Of a stretch of DNA of 64,000 nucleotides, positions 15,864 through 27,008 are shown one piece after another (the stretch's first letter is position 1; each line of letters opens with the position of its first letter). Source of the DNA: Variovorax sp. OV700 (GTDB lineage Bacteria > Pseudomonadota > Gammaproteobacteria > Burkholderiales > Burkholderiaceae_C); NCBI RefSeq assembly GCF_900099805.1, contig NZ_FNDR01000001.1, positions 62,001-126,000 on the forward strand, given 5' to 3'. The position numbers and the translations under genes are program-made. Below the pieces are notes generated by a model, which had not been told where the DNA came from, did no database searches, and saw nothing but the letters and a program-made list of their open reading frames with translations.

Positions 15864-17681
15864 TCAGGCCTTCTTTGCCGGCGGCAGATCGGTACAGGTA
15901 CCGTGCGCCACCTCGGCCGCCATGCCGATGCTTTCGCCCAGCGTCGGGTGCGGATGGATGGTCTTGCCGATGTCGATCTCGTCGGCACCCATCTCGATGG
16001 CCAGCGCGATCTCGCCAATCATGTCGCCGGCATGCGTGCCGACAATGCCGCCGCCCAGAATGCGGTGCGTCTCGGCGTCGAACAGCAGCTTGGTGAAGCC
16101 CTCGTCCCGGCCGTTGGCAATGGCGCGGCCGGAAGCGGTCCACGGGAAGTGGCCCTTCTTGATCTTGATGCCTTCGGCCTTGGCCTGGTCTTCCGTGAGG
16201 CCCACCCACGCCACCTCGGGGTCGGTGTAGGCCACGCTCGGGATCACGCGGGCATTGAAGGCGGCGCTCGAAAGCTCCTTGTCGCCCTTCTGCTCGCCAG
16301 CGATGACCTCGGCCGCCACATGCGCCTCGTGCACCGCCTTGTGCGCCAGCATGGGCTGGCCCACGATGTCGCCGATGGCAAAGATGTGAGGCACATTGGT
16401 GCGCATCTGGATGTCGACCGGAATGAAGCCGCGGTCGCTCACCACCACGCCGGCCTTCTCGGCGCCGATCTTCTTGCCGTTCGGGCTGCGGCCCACGGCC
16501 TGCAGCACCAGGTCGTACACCTGCGGCTCCTTCGGCGCCTGCTCGCCCTCGAAGGTGATCTTGATGCCCTCTTTCGTGGCTTCGGCGCCGACCGTCTTGG
16601 TCTTGAGCATGATGTTGTCGAAGCGCGGCGTGTTCATCTTCTGCCACACCTTCACCAGGTCGCGGTCGGCGCCCTGCATCAGGCCATCGAGCATTTCGAC
16701 CACATCGAGCCGCGCGCCGAGGGTGGAATACACCGTGCCCATTTCGAGGCCGATGATGCCGCCGCCCAGGATCAGCATGCGCTTGGGGTCGGTGCCCATC
16801 TCGAGCGCGCCTGTGGAGTCGACCACGCGCGGGTCCTTGGGCATGAACGGCAAGCTCACCGACTGCGACCCGGCCGCGATGATCGCGTTGCGGAACTTGA
16901 CGGTCTGCTTCTTGCCGGTCGTGTCCCAGCTGGTGCCCGAGGTTTCCTCGACCTCGAGGTGGTACGGATCGATGAAGTTGCCAACGCCTCGCAGCACCGT
17001 CACCTTCCGCATCTTGGCCATGGCGGTGAGGCCGCCGGTGAGCTTGCCCACCACCTTGTTCTTGTGGCCGAGCAGCTTTGCGCGGTCCACCGTGGGCGCG
17101 GCAAAGCTCACGCCGAGGTCGGCGAAATGCTTCACTTCGTCCATCACCGAGGCAACGTGCAGCAGCGCCTTCGACGGGATGCAGCCGACGTTCAGGCACA
17201 CGCCGCCGAGCGTGGCGTAGCGTTCGATCAGCACTACCTTGAGGCCGAGGTCGGCGGCGCGGAAAGCGGCCGAATAGCCGCCGGGACCGGCGCCGAGCAC
17301 GATGACGTCGCACTCGACGTCGACCTTGCCACCATAGGTGGACGCCGCGGGCGCGGCAGCCGGAGCCGGGGCTGCCGCCTTGGGCGCGGGGGCCGCTGCG
17401 GCGGGCGCGGGTGCGGCCGTGGCCGGTGCGGGCGCCGCGGCACCATCGACCTCCAGCGTCAGCACCACCGAGCCCTCCTTCACCTTGTCGCCCACCTTGA
17501 CCGCCAGCGCTTTCACTACGCCGGCCGCCGACGACGGAATCTCCATCGAGGCCTTGTCCGATTCGACCGTGATCAGCGACTGCTCGGCCTTGACCGTGTC
17601 TCCGACATTGACCAGCACCTCGATCACCGCGACTTCGTCGAAGTCACCGATGTCGGGCACCTTGATTTGTTGTTCGCTCAT
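15864..17681 (-). CDS. lpdA: Dihydrolipoyl dehydrogenase with fused lipoyl domain (E3 of pyruvate dehydrogenase)
   Basis: A 605-residue E3 carrying its own N-terminal lipoyl domain (residues 1 to about 78, lipoylated Lys43 in [11 protein letters not shown]), an Ala/Pro-rich linker at about 80-118, then the E3 core: [12 protein letters not shown] for FAD, the disulfide in [23 protein letters not shown] for NAD, and HPHPTLGES at the active-site base. Fused-lipoyl E3s are known in betaproteobacteria and Neisseria. The lipoyl domain is almost identical to the first lipoyl domain of aceF in the same operon. The ATG overlaps the stop of the proteasome-like gene by four bases. Confidence 0.97.
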   Translation of the reverse strand: MSEQQIKVPDIGDFDEVAVIEVLVNVGDTVKAEQSLITVESDKASMEIPSSAAGVVKALAVKVGDKVKEGSVVLTLEVDGAAAPAPATAAPAPAAAAPAPKAAAPAPAAAPAASTYGGKVDVECDVIVLGAGPGGYSAAFRAADLGLKVVLIERYATLGGVCLNVGCIPSKALLHVASVMDEVKHFADLGVSFAAPTVDRAKLLGHKNKVVGKLTGGLTAMAKMRKVTVLRGVGNFIDPYHLEVEETSGTSWDTTGKKQTVKFRNAIIAAGSQSVSLPFMPKDPRVVDSTGALEMGTDPKRMLILGGGIIGLEMGTVYSTLGARLDVVEMLDGLMQGADRDLVKVWQKMNTPRFDNIMLKTKTVGAEATKEGIKITFEGEQAPKEPQVYDLVLQAVGRSPNGKKIGAEKAGVVVSDRGFIPVDIQMRTNVPHIFAIGDIVGQPMLAHKAVHEAHVAAEVIAGEQKGDKELSSAAFNARVIPSVAYTDPEVAWVGLTEDQAKAEGIKIKKGHFPWTASGRAIANGRDEGFTKLLFDAETHRILGGGIVGTHAGDMIGEIALAIEMGADEIDIGKTIHPHPTLGESIGMAAEVAHGTCTDLPPAKKA

Positions 17682-19920
17682 TTGGACACTTTCAGTTTGA
17701 GTGTGAGAACGTCGACCGGCGGGGCCGAATTGCGATCGAATTCGCAGGCGGCGGCGATTCCCGCCTCCGCCACGTCGCGCGAGGTGCGCGACTTGATGTC
17801 ATAGGCCGCGTGCATGGCGCCCAGCGCAAAGCTGCGTCCCGAGCCGATGGCCCAGAACTGCTTGAACTCGAACACCTCGCGGTAGCTGTAGATGCCGTAG
17901 ATGCCGCTGGCGTTGGCCATCAGCATCGTGAACTGGCTCGACTCGTAGGGCTCGTGCTCGTCTTCCTTGGTCTGCATGAAGAACGATTCTTTCAGCACCG
18001 GATGCAGCAGCGTGAAGGTGCGGAAAATCTCGTGCTTGCTGCCGAACAGCAGCGCCTCGCGCGGCTGCGCGGCCAGCGCATGCTGCAGCACCAGGAAGTG
18101 CGCGGCGGCGCCGGCCACGGCAAAGAGGCTCTGCCCCGCCGCATCCTCGACGGTGAAGATCTTCTGGTTTGCCTCGGCGCTGTGCGAAAGCCGCGTGTCG
18201 CCGAAGGTCACCAGAGAATCGGCTGCCATCGTGACCTGGCCGCCTTTGCGGACGGCCACTACGGTGGTCATAGCAGGATTCGGCGATAGTCCGCGAGCAC
18301 CTGGCCCAGGTAGGCGTTGAAACGCGCAGCCAGGGCCCCATCGATCACGCGGTGGTCGTACGACAGCGACAGCGGCAGCGTCAGGCGCGGTACGAACTGC
18401 TTGCCGTCCCACACCGGCTTCATCTGGCCCTTGGAGAGGCCCAGGATGGCCACTTCGGGCGCATTGATGATGGGCGTGAAATGCGTGCCGCCGATGCCGC
18501 CGAGCGAGCTGATCGACATGCATCCGCCCTGCATGTCGGCCGAGCCCAGCTTGCCGTCGCGCGCCTTCTTGGCGAGTTCGCCCATTTCCTGGCTGATCTG
18601 CAGGATGCCCTTCTTGTCGGCATCCTTCAGCACCGGCACCACCAGCCCGTTGGGCGTGTCGGCCGCAAAGCCGACGTGGAAGTACTGCTTGTAGACCAGC
18701 TGGTCGCCGTCGAGGCTGGCATTGAAGTCGGGGAACTTCTTCAGCGCCGCCACCACTGCCTTGATCACGAAGGCCAGCATCGTGACTTTGACGCCCGACT
18801 TCTCGTTCTCCTTGTTGGTGGAGACGCGGAAGGCTTCGAGCTCGGTGATGTCGGCTTCGTCGTTGTTCGTGACGTGCGGAATCATCACCCAGTTGCGGTG
18901 CAGGTTGGCGCCGCTGAGCTTCTTGATGCGCGACAGGTCCTTGCGCTCGACCGCGCCGAACTTGGTGAAGTCGACCTTGGGCCACGGGATGAGACCCAGC
19001 GCCGCGCCGTCGGCGCCGCCGCCTGCCGGCGCCTTGGCCGCCGAGGCCTTGGTGCTGGCCTGGCCGCTCATCACGGCCTTGGTGAAGCTCTGGACGTCTT
19101 CCTGCGTGATGCGGCCCTTGGGACCGAAACCCTTGACTTCTTCGAGCGGCACGCCGAGTTCGCGTGCGAACTTGCGCACCGAGGGGGACGCATGCGGCAG
19201 CTTGCCCGTGGGTGCCACAGTGGGTTCGTGCGGTGCGGCGGCGGCCGGCGCCGGCGAAGCAGCGGCCGGCGCGGGGGCGCTGGCGATTGCAGCGGCGGGC
19301 GCGGCTGCCGCGGCCTGCGCAGGCGCAGGTGCCGCAGCCCCCGCGGTGCCTTCCAGCACGGCAATCAGGTCACCGATGTTGACGGTATCGCCCACCTTGA
19401 CCTTGAGTTCCTTGAGCACGCCGGCTGCCGACGACGGAATTTCCATCGAGGCCTTGTCCGACTCAACCGTGATCAGCGACTGGTCGGCTGCGATCTGGTC
19501 GCCGGGCTTGACCAGCAACTCGATGACCGCGACGTCCTTGAAGTCGCCGATGTCGGGCACCTTGACCTCCACGGGACCCGAGGCCGCCGGCGCGGCAGCC
19601 GGTGCGGGCGCCGCTGCGGCTGGTGCAGGAGCGGCCGCAGCCGGGGCCGCGGCAGGCGCAGGGGCCGGTGCTGCAGAAGCACCCGCACCCTCGGCCTCGA
19701 GCACGAGCACCACGGAGCCCTCTTTGACCTTGCCGCCGACTGCGACCTTGATTTCTTTCACCACACCGGCGGTCGACGACGGAATCTCCATCGACGCCTT
19801 GTCCGATTCCACGGTGATGAGCGATTGCTCGGCCTTGACCGTGTCGCCCACCTTCACCAGCACCTCGATCACCGCGACTTCATCGAAATCGCCGATGTCC
19901 GGCACCTTGACTTCCACTGC
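17440..19920 (-). repeat. Three direct repeats encoding lipoyl domains
   Basis: Segments of about 220 bases at roughly 17440-17665 (lpdA), 19355-19570 (aceF domain 2) and 19690-19915 (aceF domain 1) encode lipoyl domains. The lpdA copy and aceF domain 1 differ at one residue over about the first 46 shared residues (Asn versus Lys) and are nearly identical in DNA too, while aceF domain 2 is more different. This points to recent duplication or gene conversion between the two genes. Confidence 0.75.
17678..18271 (-). CDS. Proteasome-like Ntn hydrolase (HslV-related, probable BPH family)
   Basis: A 197-residue protein with the N-terminal-nucleophile peptidase fold. After removal of Met1 the chain starts with Thr ([12 protein letters not shown]), as in HslV and proteasome beta subunits. 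Asp17 of the mature chain (AADS) is conserved, and a lysine in NQKIF takes the place of HslV Lys33 after a short insertion. It is longer than HslV (about 175) and no HslU-type ATPase gene is nearby. The sequence style ([36 protein letters not shown]) fits the betaproteobacterial proteasome homologue, BPH. It is tied to aceF upstream and lpdA downstream by ATGA overlaps on both sides. Its substrates are unknown. Confidence 0.85.
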   Translation of the reverse strand: MTTVVAVRKGGQVTMAADSLVTFGDTRLSHSAEANQKIFTVEDAAGQSLFAVAGAAAHFLVLQHALAAQPREALLFGSKHEIFRTFTLLHPVLKESFFMQTKEDEHEPYESSQFTMLMANASGIYGIYSYREVFEFKQFWAIGSGRSFALGAMHAAYDIKSRTSRDVAEAGIAAACEFDRNSAPPVDVLTLKLKVSK

Positions 19921-19926
19921 TGCCAT
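18268..19926 (-). CDS. aceF: Pyruvate dehydrogenase E2, dihydrolipoyl acetyltransferase
   Basis: A 552-residue core of the pyruvate dehydrogenase complex, moving acetyl groups from lipoamide to CoA. It has two lipoyl domains (about 5-78 and 117-190, each with ESDKASMEI around the lipoyl lysine) separated by Ala/Pro linkers, a peripheral-subunit-binding domain ([18 protein letters not shown] to GRITQEDV), and the acyltransferase domain ending in the catalytic DHRVIDG (His525, Asp529). It follows aceE by 50 bases and its stop overlaps the proteasome-like gene. The very similar lipoyl domains form direct repeats at DNA level. Confidence 0.97.
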   Translation of the reverse strand: MAAVEVKVPDIGDFDEVAVIEVLVKVGDTVKAEQSLITVESDKASMEIPSSTAGVVKEIKVAVGGKVKEGSVVLVLEAEGAGASAAPAPAPAAAPAAAAPAPAAAAPAPAAAPAASGPVEVKVPDIGDFKDVAVIELLVKPGDQIAADQSLITVESDKASMEIPSSAAGVLKELKVKVGDTVNIGDLIAVLEGTAGAAAPAPAQAAAAAPAAAIASAPAPAAASPAPAAAAPHEPTVAPTGKLPHASPSVRKFARELGVPLEEVKGFGPKGRITQEDVQSFTKAVMSGQASTKASAAKAPAGGGADGAALGLIPWPKVDFTKFGAVERKDLSRIKKLSGANLHRNWVMIPHVTNNDEADITELEAFRVSTNKENEKSGVKVTMLAFVIKAVVAALKKFPDFNASLDGDQLVYKQYFHVGFAADTPNGLVVPVLKDADKKGILQISQEMGELAKKARDGKLGSADMQGGCMSISSLGGIGGTHFTPIINAPEVAILGLSKGQMKPVWDGKQFVPRLTLPLSLSYDHRVIDGALAARFNAYLGQVLADYRRILL

Positions 19927-19976
19927 ATCGTTTGTCTCCCGCCGTGAGGCGCCGTTCGTTCGTTGATTGTTGATGT

Positions 19977-22691
<2,715 letters not shown>

Positions 22692-22905
22692 GCTTGTCTC
22701 TCCTTTAGGGCTGTGGCTGTAATTTAGTGCGCTCTGCAATAAACGCGGGCGAGTTTCGCATAGAAATTCCGATATTTCAAATGGCGCATGATGATTTCTT
22801 AATGTGACATTTCAAAACAGGCCGATCTGGCGGCCGACCGTGCGGCAACCAGTGTCACTGCAGCATTTCACTTATCGTGCAAGGGGCATCCCCTAAACTC
22901 GGAAG
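22692..22905. promoter_or_regulatory. Divergent control region of aceE and the sensor kinase
   Basis: This 214-base AT-richer interval holds promoters for both the pyruvate dehydrogenase operon and the two-component genes. On the minus strand TTGAAA occurs at about 22777-22782, but no convincing -10 sits at the right distance. I see no clear PdhR-type or other operator. The two transcription units could share regulation. Confidence 0.4.
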
Positions 22906-25449
22906 ATGCCTTTTCCCTCTCCGCTGGCGGCGGCCCGCAGCGCCGTGAATGTGTCGCTCCTCTCGTGGTGGCGCCGCTGGTGGCGCCGGCAAACACCGGT
23001 GTTGCAGGACGCCGTCGCCATGCTCGCGCCCATCGCGGCAGTGCTGCTGTTTCTCGCCGCCATCGTTTCGTCGTTCTGGTATCTGCGCACCGAAGAAGTC
23101 GAGCGGGAGCAGGAGTCGGTGCGGCGGGATGTGGAGTACGCGCAACAGCGCATGCGCCTGCGCCTCCTGGAACGCCAGGAGCAGCTGATGCGCATTGCGC
23201 GCGACGCCTCGAACCGGGAGATCGACCCGGTCGAATTCGCGAGCCGGGCCGAATCTCTGGTGAGTCAGTTTCCCGAGCTGCAGACCGTCGCCTGGATCGA
23301 CGACCGGCGCCGCTTCAAGGCCGGCTACTCCGCCCCCAGCGTGCATCCCTCGCAACAACACCTGATCGGGGACGTGCTGCGCCCTGGTGACATCGAGAGC
23401 AACTACGCGCTCGCGCGCGAACTGCGACAGCCGGTTTTCTCGCAGCCGATGGCGGGCGGCGACCCCACGGCCATGCTGCAGCTGCACATCCCTCTTTTCG
23501 ACCAGGGCCTGTTCGCGGGCGTGGTGCTGGGCGAGTTCTCGGTCGACGGACTGCTGCGCTACGGCATGCCCTCGGAGGTGCAGGCGCGTTATGCCGTCTC
23601 GCTGCTCGACGCCAAGGGCAACGTGATCGCGGGCAACACGACCGCCAGCACCCGGGAAGGCGGCACGCGGCTCTTGCCCTGGTCCGAGAGAACCAACGAA
23701 TACGAAGTGCCGGTGTCGCCCGTCGGCAATGCGCTGGTGCTGCGGGCGCAGGCCTACCGCACGTCGCAGGGCGTGGTCGGCAATGGCCTCTTCTGGCTGG
23801 TCTGTGCGCTCAGCGTGTTGACCAGCTGGATGCTGATCGGCACCTGGCGCCACACCCGGCGGCGCCAGCAGGCCCAGCAGCGGCTGGTCGCCGAAACCAA
23901 TTTCCGGCGCGCAATGGAAAACTCCATGCTCACCGGCATGCGCGTGCTTGATTTGCAAGGCCGCATCACCTATGTGAACGCCGCTTTCTGCGCCATGACC
24001 GGCTGGAGCGAGGCCGAACTGGTGGGGCAGTCTCCGCCCTTCCCTTACTGGCTGGAATCGGACCGCGAAGTCATGAACGAGCGGCTGGAGGAAGAACTGC
24101 ACGGGCGCGCCCTGCCCGGCGGCTTCCAGGTGCGCGTGAAGCGCAAGAACGGCAGCGTGTTCAACGCCCGCCTCTATGTGTCGCCGCTGATCGACGCTCG
24201 CGGCCACCAGACGGGATGGATGACCTCGATGACCGACATCACCGAGCCCACGCGCATCCGCGAGCAGCTGTCGGCGTCTTACGAGCGCTTCACCACGGTG
24301 CTCGAGGCGCTCGATGCCGCGGTGTCGGTGGCGCCCATCGGGAGCGAGGAACTGCTGTTCGCGAACAAGCTGTACCGGCTGTGGTTCGGCTCCGACACCG
24401 TGGGCCACCTGGGCATGGTGGCGCAGGCCGGCGTGCCCACCTCCAATGCGCACGATGAGGGCCTGGACGACGTCGACCCCTACGCCGGCCTGCCGATCGA
24501 CACCCTGACCGCCGCCCAGGCCGCCAACAACGAGATCTTCGTGCCGCACCTGGGCAAGTGGCTCGAAGTGCGTTCGCGTTACCTCACATGGGTGGACGGC
24601 CGGCTCGCCCAGCTGGTGATTGCTACCGACATTACGCCTCGGCGCGACGCCGAGGAGCAGGCCGCCGCGCAGGCCGATCGCGCCCAAGCCGCCAGCCGCC
24701 TGATCACGATGGGCGAAATGGCCTCCAGCGTGGCGCACGAGCTCAACCAGCCGCTGACGGCCATCACCAACTATTGCAATGGGATGATGTCTCGCATCAA
24801 GGGGCAGGCGATCGACTCCGACGCACTGCTCGCGGCGCTGGAAAAAACATCGAAGCAGGCCCAGCGCGCGGGCCAGATCATTCAGCGCATCCGCTCGTTC
24901 GTGAAACGCAGCGAGCCCAACCGCACTGCCGCCGACGTGGCCACCATGGTGAGCGAGGCGGTCGAGCTTGCGGGCATCGAGCTGCGCCGGCGCAACGTGC
25001 GGCTCAACCATTACGTGGCGGCCCGGCTGCCGGTGGTGCAGGTGGACCCGATCCTGATCGAGCAGGTGATGGTCAACCTGCTGAAGAACGCAGCCGAGGC
25101 CATCGACATTGCCGAGCGCCCGCTGGCGCGCCGGAGCGTCGAGCTGCGCGTGCTGCCCAAGGTGATCGAGGGTCACAACGCCATCGAGTTCTCGGTGCAG
25201 GACACCGGCAAGGGCCTGGCACCCGAAGTGATGGACCGGCTGTATGAAGCATTTTTCTCTACCAAGCCGGAAGGCATGGGCATCGGACTGAATCTCTGCC
25301 GCACCATCGTCGAGTCGCATCGCGGGCGGATGCAGGCGGAGAACATCTACAATGGGCCGGATGTGATCGGATGCCGTTTTTCCTTCTGGATTCCGGTGTT
25401 GGATGCTCCCAGTTCCGTAGCAAGCGACGAGGCAAAGGTACCTGCATGA
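22906..25449 (+). CDS. Membrane sensor histidine kinase with PAS domains
   Basis: An 847-residue kinase. Transmembrane helix 1 is at about 35-60 (VAMLAPIAAVLLFLAAIVSSFWYL), followed by a periplasmic sensor region of roughly 230 residues, then helix 2 at about 293-314 (LFWLVCALSVLTSWMLIG). Cytoplasmic part: a PAS domain (MENSMLTGMRVLDLQGRITYVN) with PAC, a second PAS-like region, the dimerisation domain with phospho-acceptor His611 (SVAHELNQPL), and the ATPase domain with N box LLKNAAEAI, DTGKGL and GMGIGLNL. The HELNQPL type is the one seen in DctB/FixL-like kinases. It is translationally coupled (ATGA) to the response regulator and divergent from aceE. Confidence 0.93.
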   Translation: MPFPSPLAAARSAVNVSLLSWWRRWWRRQTPVLQDAVAMLAPIAAVLLFLAAIVSSFWYLRTEEVEREQESVRRDVEYAQQRMRLRLLERQEQLMRIARDASNREIDPVEFASRAESLVSQFPELQTVAWIDDRRRFKAGYSAPSVHPSQQHLIGDVLRPGDIESNYALARELRQPVFSQPMAGGDPTAMLQLHIPLFDQGLFAGVVLGEFSVDGLLRYGMPSEVQARYAVSLLDAKGNVIAGNTTASTREGGTRLLPWSERTNEYEVPVSPVGNALVLRAQAYRTSQGVVGNGLFWLVCALSVLTSWMLIGTWRHTRRRQQAQQRLVAETNFRRAMENSMLTGMRVLDLQGRITYVNAAFCAMTGWSEAELVGQSPPFPYWLESDREVMNERLEEELHGRALPGGFQVRVKRKNGSVFNARLYVSPLIDARGHQTGWMTSMTDITEPTRIREQLSASYERFTTVLEALDAAVSVAPIGSEELLFANKLYRLWFGSDTVGHLGMVAQAGVPTSNAHDEGLDDVDPYAGLPIDTLTAAQAANNEIFVPHLGKWLEVRSRYLTWVDGRLAQLVIATDITPRRDAEEQAAAQADRAQAASRLITMGEMASSVAHELNQPLTAITNYCNGMMSRIKGQAIDSDALLAALEKTSKQAQRAGQIIQRIRSFVKRSEPNRTAADVATMVSEAVELAGIELRRRNVRLNHYVAARLPVVQVDPILIEQVMVNLLKNAAEAIDIAERPLARRSVELRVLPKVIEGHNAIEFSVQDTGKGLAPEVMDRLYEAFFSTKPEGMGIGLNLCRTIVESHRGRMQAENIYNGPDVIGCRFSFWIPVLDAPSSVASDEAKVPA

Positions 25450-26075
25450 GTTTGATTCCGAAGAAGGGCACTGTCTATGTCGTCGACGACGACGAGGCGG
25501 TACGAGATTCGCTGCAATGGCTGCTCGAAGGCAAGGACTACAGGGTTCGCTGTTTCGATTCCGCCGAGTCCTTTCTTTCCCGCTACGACCCGCGCGAAGT
25601 CGCCTGTCTGATCGTCGACATCCGCATGGCCGGCATGACCGGTCTCGAACTGCAGGACCGGCTGATCGAGCGGCGCTCCCCGCTGCCCATCGTGGTGATC
25701 ACCGGCCACGGCGACGTGCCGATGGCTGTCGACAGCATGAAGAAGGGTGCGATGGATTTCATCCAGAAGCCCTTCAACGACGAAGAACTCGTCACGCTGG
25801 TCGAGCGCATGCTCGAGCATGCGCGCGGTGCCTTCACCCAGCACCAGCAATCGGCCAGCCGCGACGCGCTGCTGTCCAAGCTCACCGGCCGCGAAGCCCA
25901 GGTGCTCGAACGCATCGTGGCCGGCCGCCTGAACAAGCAGATTGCCGACGACCTGGGCATCAGCATCAAGACGGTCGAGGCGCACCGCGCCAACATCATG
26001 GAAAAGCTCAACGCCAACACCGTGGCCGATCTGCTCAAGATCGCCCTCGGGCAGGCGGCGCCCTCCAAAGCCTAG
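25446..26075 (+). CDS. FixJ-family response regulator
   Basis: A 209-residue two-domain regulator: receiver domain (acidic DDDE at 14-17, phosphorylated Asp58 in LIVDIRM, the conserved Thr in VVITGHG, Lys in FIQKPF) and C-terminal LuxR-type helix-turn-helix ([43 protein letters not shown]). The FixJ/TtrR/NodW group is usually an activator. Its ATG overlaps the kinase stop by four bases, so the two form a pair. Targets are unknown; the divergent pyruvate dehydrogenase operon is an obvious candidate. Confidence 0.95.
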   Translation: MSLIPKKGTVYVVDDDEAVRDSLQWLLEGKDYRVRCFDSAESFLSRYDPREVACLIVDIRMAGMTGLELQDRLIERRSPLPIVVITGHGDVPMAVDSMKKGAMDFIQKPFNDEELVTLVERMLEHARGAFTQHQQSASRDALLSKLTGREAQVLERIVAGRLNKQIADDLGISIKTVEAHRANIMEKLNANTVADLLKIALGQAAPSKA

Positions 26076-26108
26076 AAGCTATTGCCCCGATAGCAATACA
26101 TGTCCACC

Positions 26109-26132
26109 ACGCCTGCGCAAGCGGGCGTTTTT
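26109..26132 (+). terminator. Rho-independent terminator after the two-component operon
   Basis: An 8-bp stem (ACGCCTGC / GCGGGCGT, one T-G pair) with a GCAA tetraloop runs into five T. It is 34 bases past the response-regulator stop and ends 20 bases before folD, so folD must have its own promoter or depend on read-through. Confidence 0.8.
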
Positions 26133-26151
26133 ACTTGGAAAATCGAAACCG

Positions 26152-27003
26152 ATGACCGCCCAACTGATCGACGGCAACGCCCTCGCCAAAACCATCCGCG
26201 CCGAGGTCGCCGGCCGTACCGCGGCACTGAAGGCCAGCGGCGTGAACCCAGCCCTCTCCATCATCCTCGTCGGCGAAGATCCGGCCAGCCAGGTCTACAC
26301 GAAGCACAAGGTCAACGACAGCACCGAAACCGGCCTCCTGGCCACGCTGGAACGTTACCCCGCCGACATGAGCGAGGCGGACCTTCTGGCCCGCATTCGC
26401 GCCCTCAACGACGACCCGCTGGTGCACGGCATCCTGGTGCAGCTGCCACTGCCGAAGCACATGGACAGCCAGAAGGTCATCGAGACGATCTCGCCGGCCA
26501 AGGACGTGGACGGTTTTCACGTGGCCAGCGCCGGCGCGCTGATGACCGGCGCACCCGGCTTCTGGCCTTGCACGCCGTATGGCTGCATGAAGATGCTCGA
26601 ATCCATCGGCTACGACCTGCGCGGCAAGCATGCGGTGGTCATCGGCCGCAGCAACATCGTCGGCAAGCCCATGGCCATGATGCTGCTGGCCAAGAACGCC
26701 ACCGTGACCATCTGCCACAGCGCCACCCAGGACCTTGCCGCCATCACCCGCCAGGCCGACGTGGTGGTTGCCGCGGTCGGCAAGCGCAACATTCTCACGG
26801 CCGACATGGTGAAGCCCGGTGCCGTCGTGATCGACGTGGGCATGAACCGCAAGGAAGACGGCAAGCTCGCGGGCGATGTCGACTTCGACGGCGTCAAGGA
26901 AGTGGCCGGCTGGATCACCCCCGTGCCCGGCGGCGTCGGCCCCATGACGCGCGCGATGCTGCTCGCCAACACCCTTGAAGCTGCGGAACGCGCCGCAAAT
27001 TGA
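26152..27003 (+). CDS. folD: Bifunctional methylene-tetrahydrofolate dehydrogenase/cyclohydrolase
   Basis: A 283-residue enzyme interconverting methylene-, methenyl- and formyl-tetrahydrofolate with NADP. Seen: the catalytic Tyr49-Lys53 pair region ([11 protein letters not shown]), [11 protein letters not shown], the active-site PAKDVDGFH, the NADP-binding [11 protein letters not shown], and the C-terminal [12 protein letters not shown]. Normal length for the family. The gene is followed after 5 bases by prlC, so the two are probably co-transcribed. The ATG at 26152 gives the usual N-terminus [12 protein letters not shown]. Confidence 0.97.
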   Translation: MTAQLIDGNALAKTIRAEVAGRTAALKASGVNPALSIILVGEDPASQVYTKHKVNDSTETGLLATLERYPADMSEADLLARIRALNDDPLVHGILVQLPLPKHMDSQKVIETISPAKDVDGFHVASAGALMTGAPGFWPCTPYGCMKMLESIGYDLRGKHAVVIGRSNIVGKPMAMMLLAKNATVTICHSATQDLAAITRQADVVVAAVGKRNILTADMVKPGAVVIDVGMNRKEDGKLAGDVDFDGVKEVAGWITPVPGGVGPMTRAMLLANTLEAAERAAN

Positions 27004-27008
27004 TCTCC

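Noticed and set aside
17678..18271. Canonical HslV
   Set aside because: It is longer than HslV, has an insertion before the lysine and no hslU gene is nearby; I prefer the BPH-type assignment.
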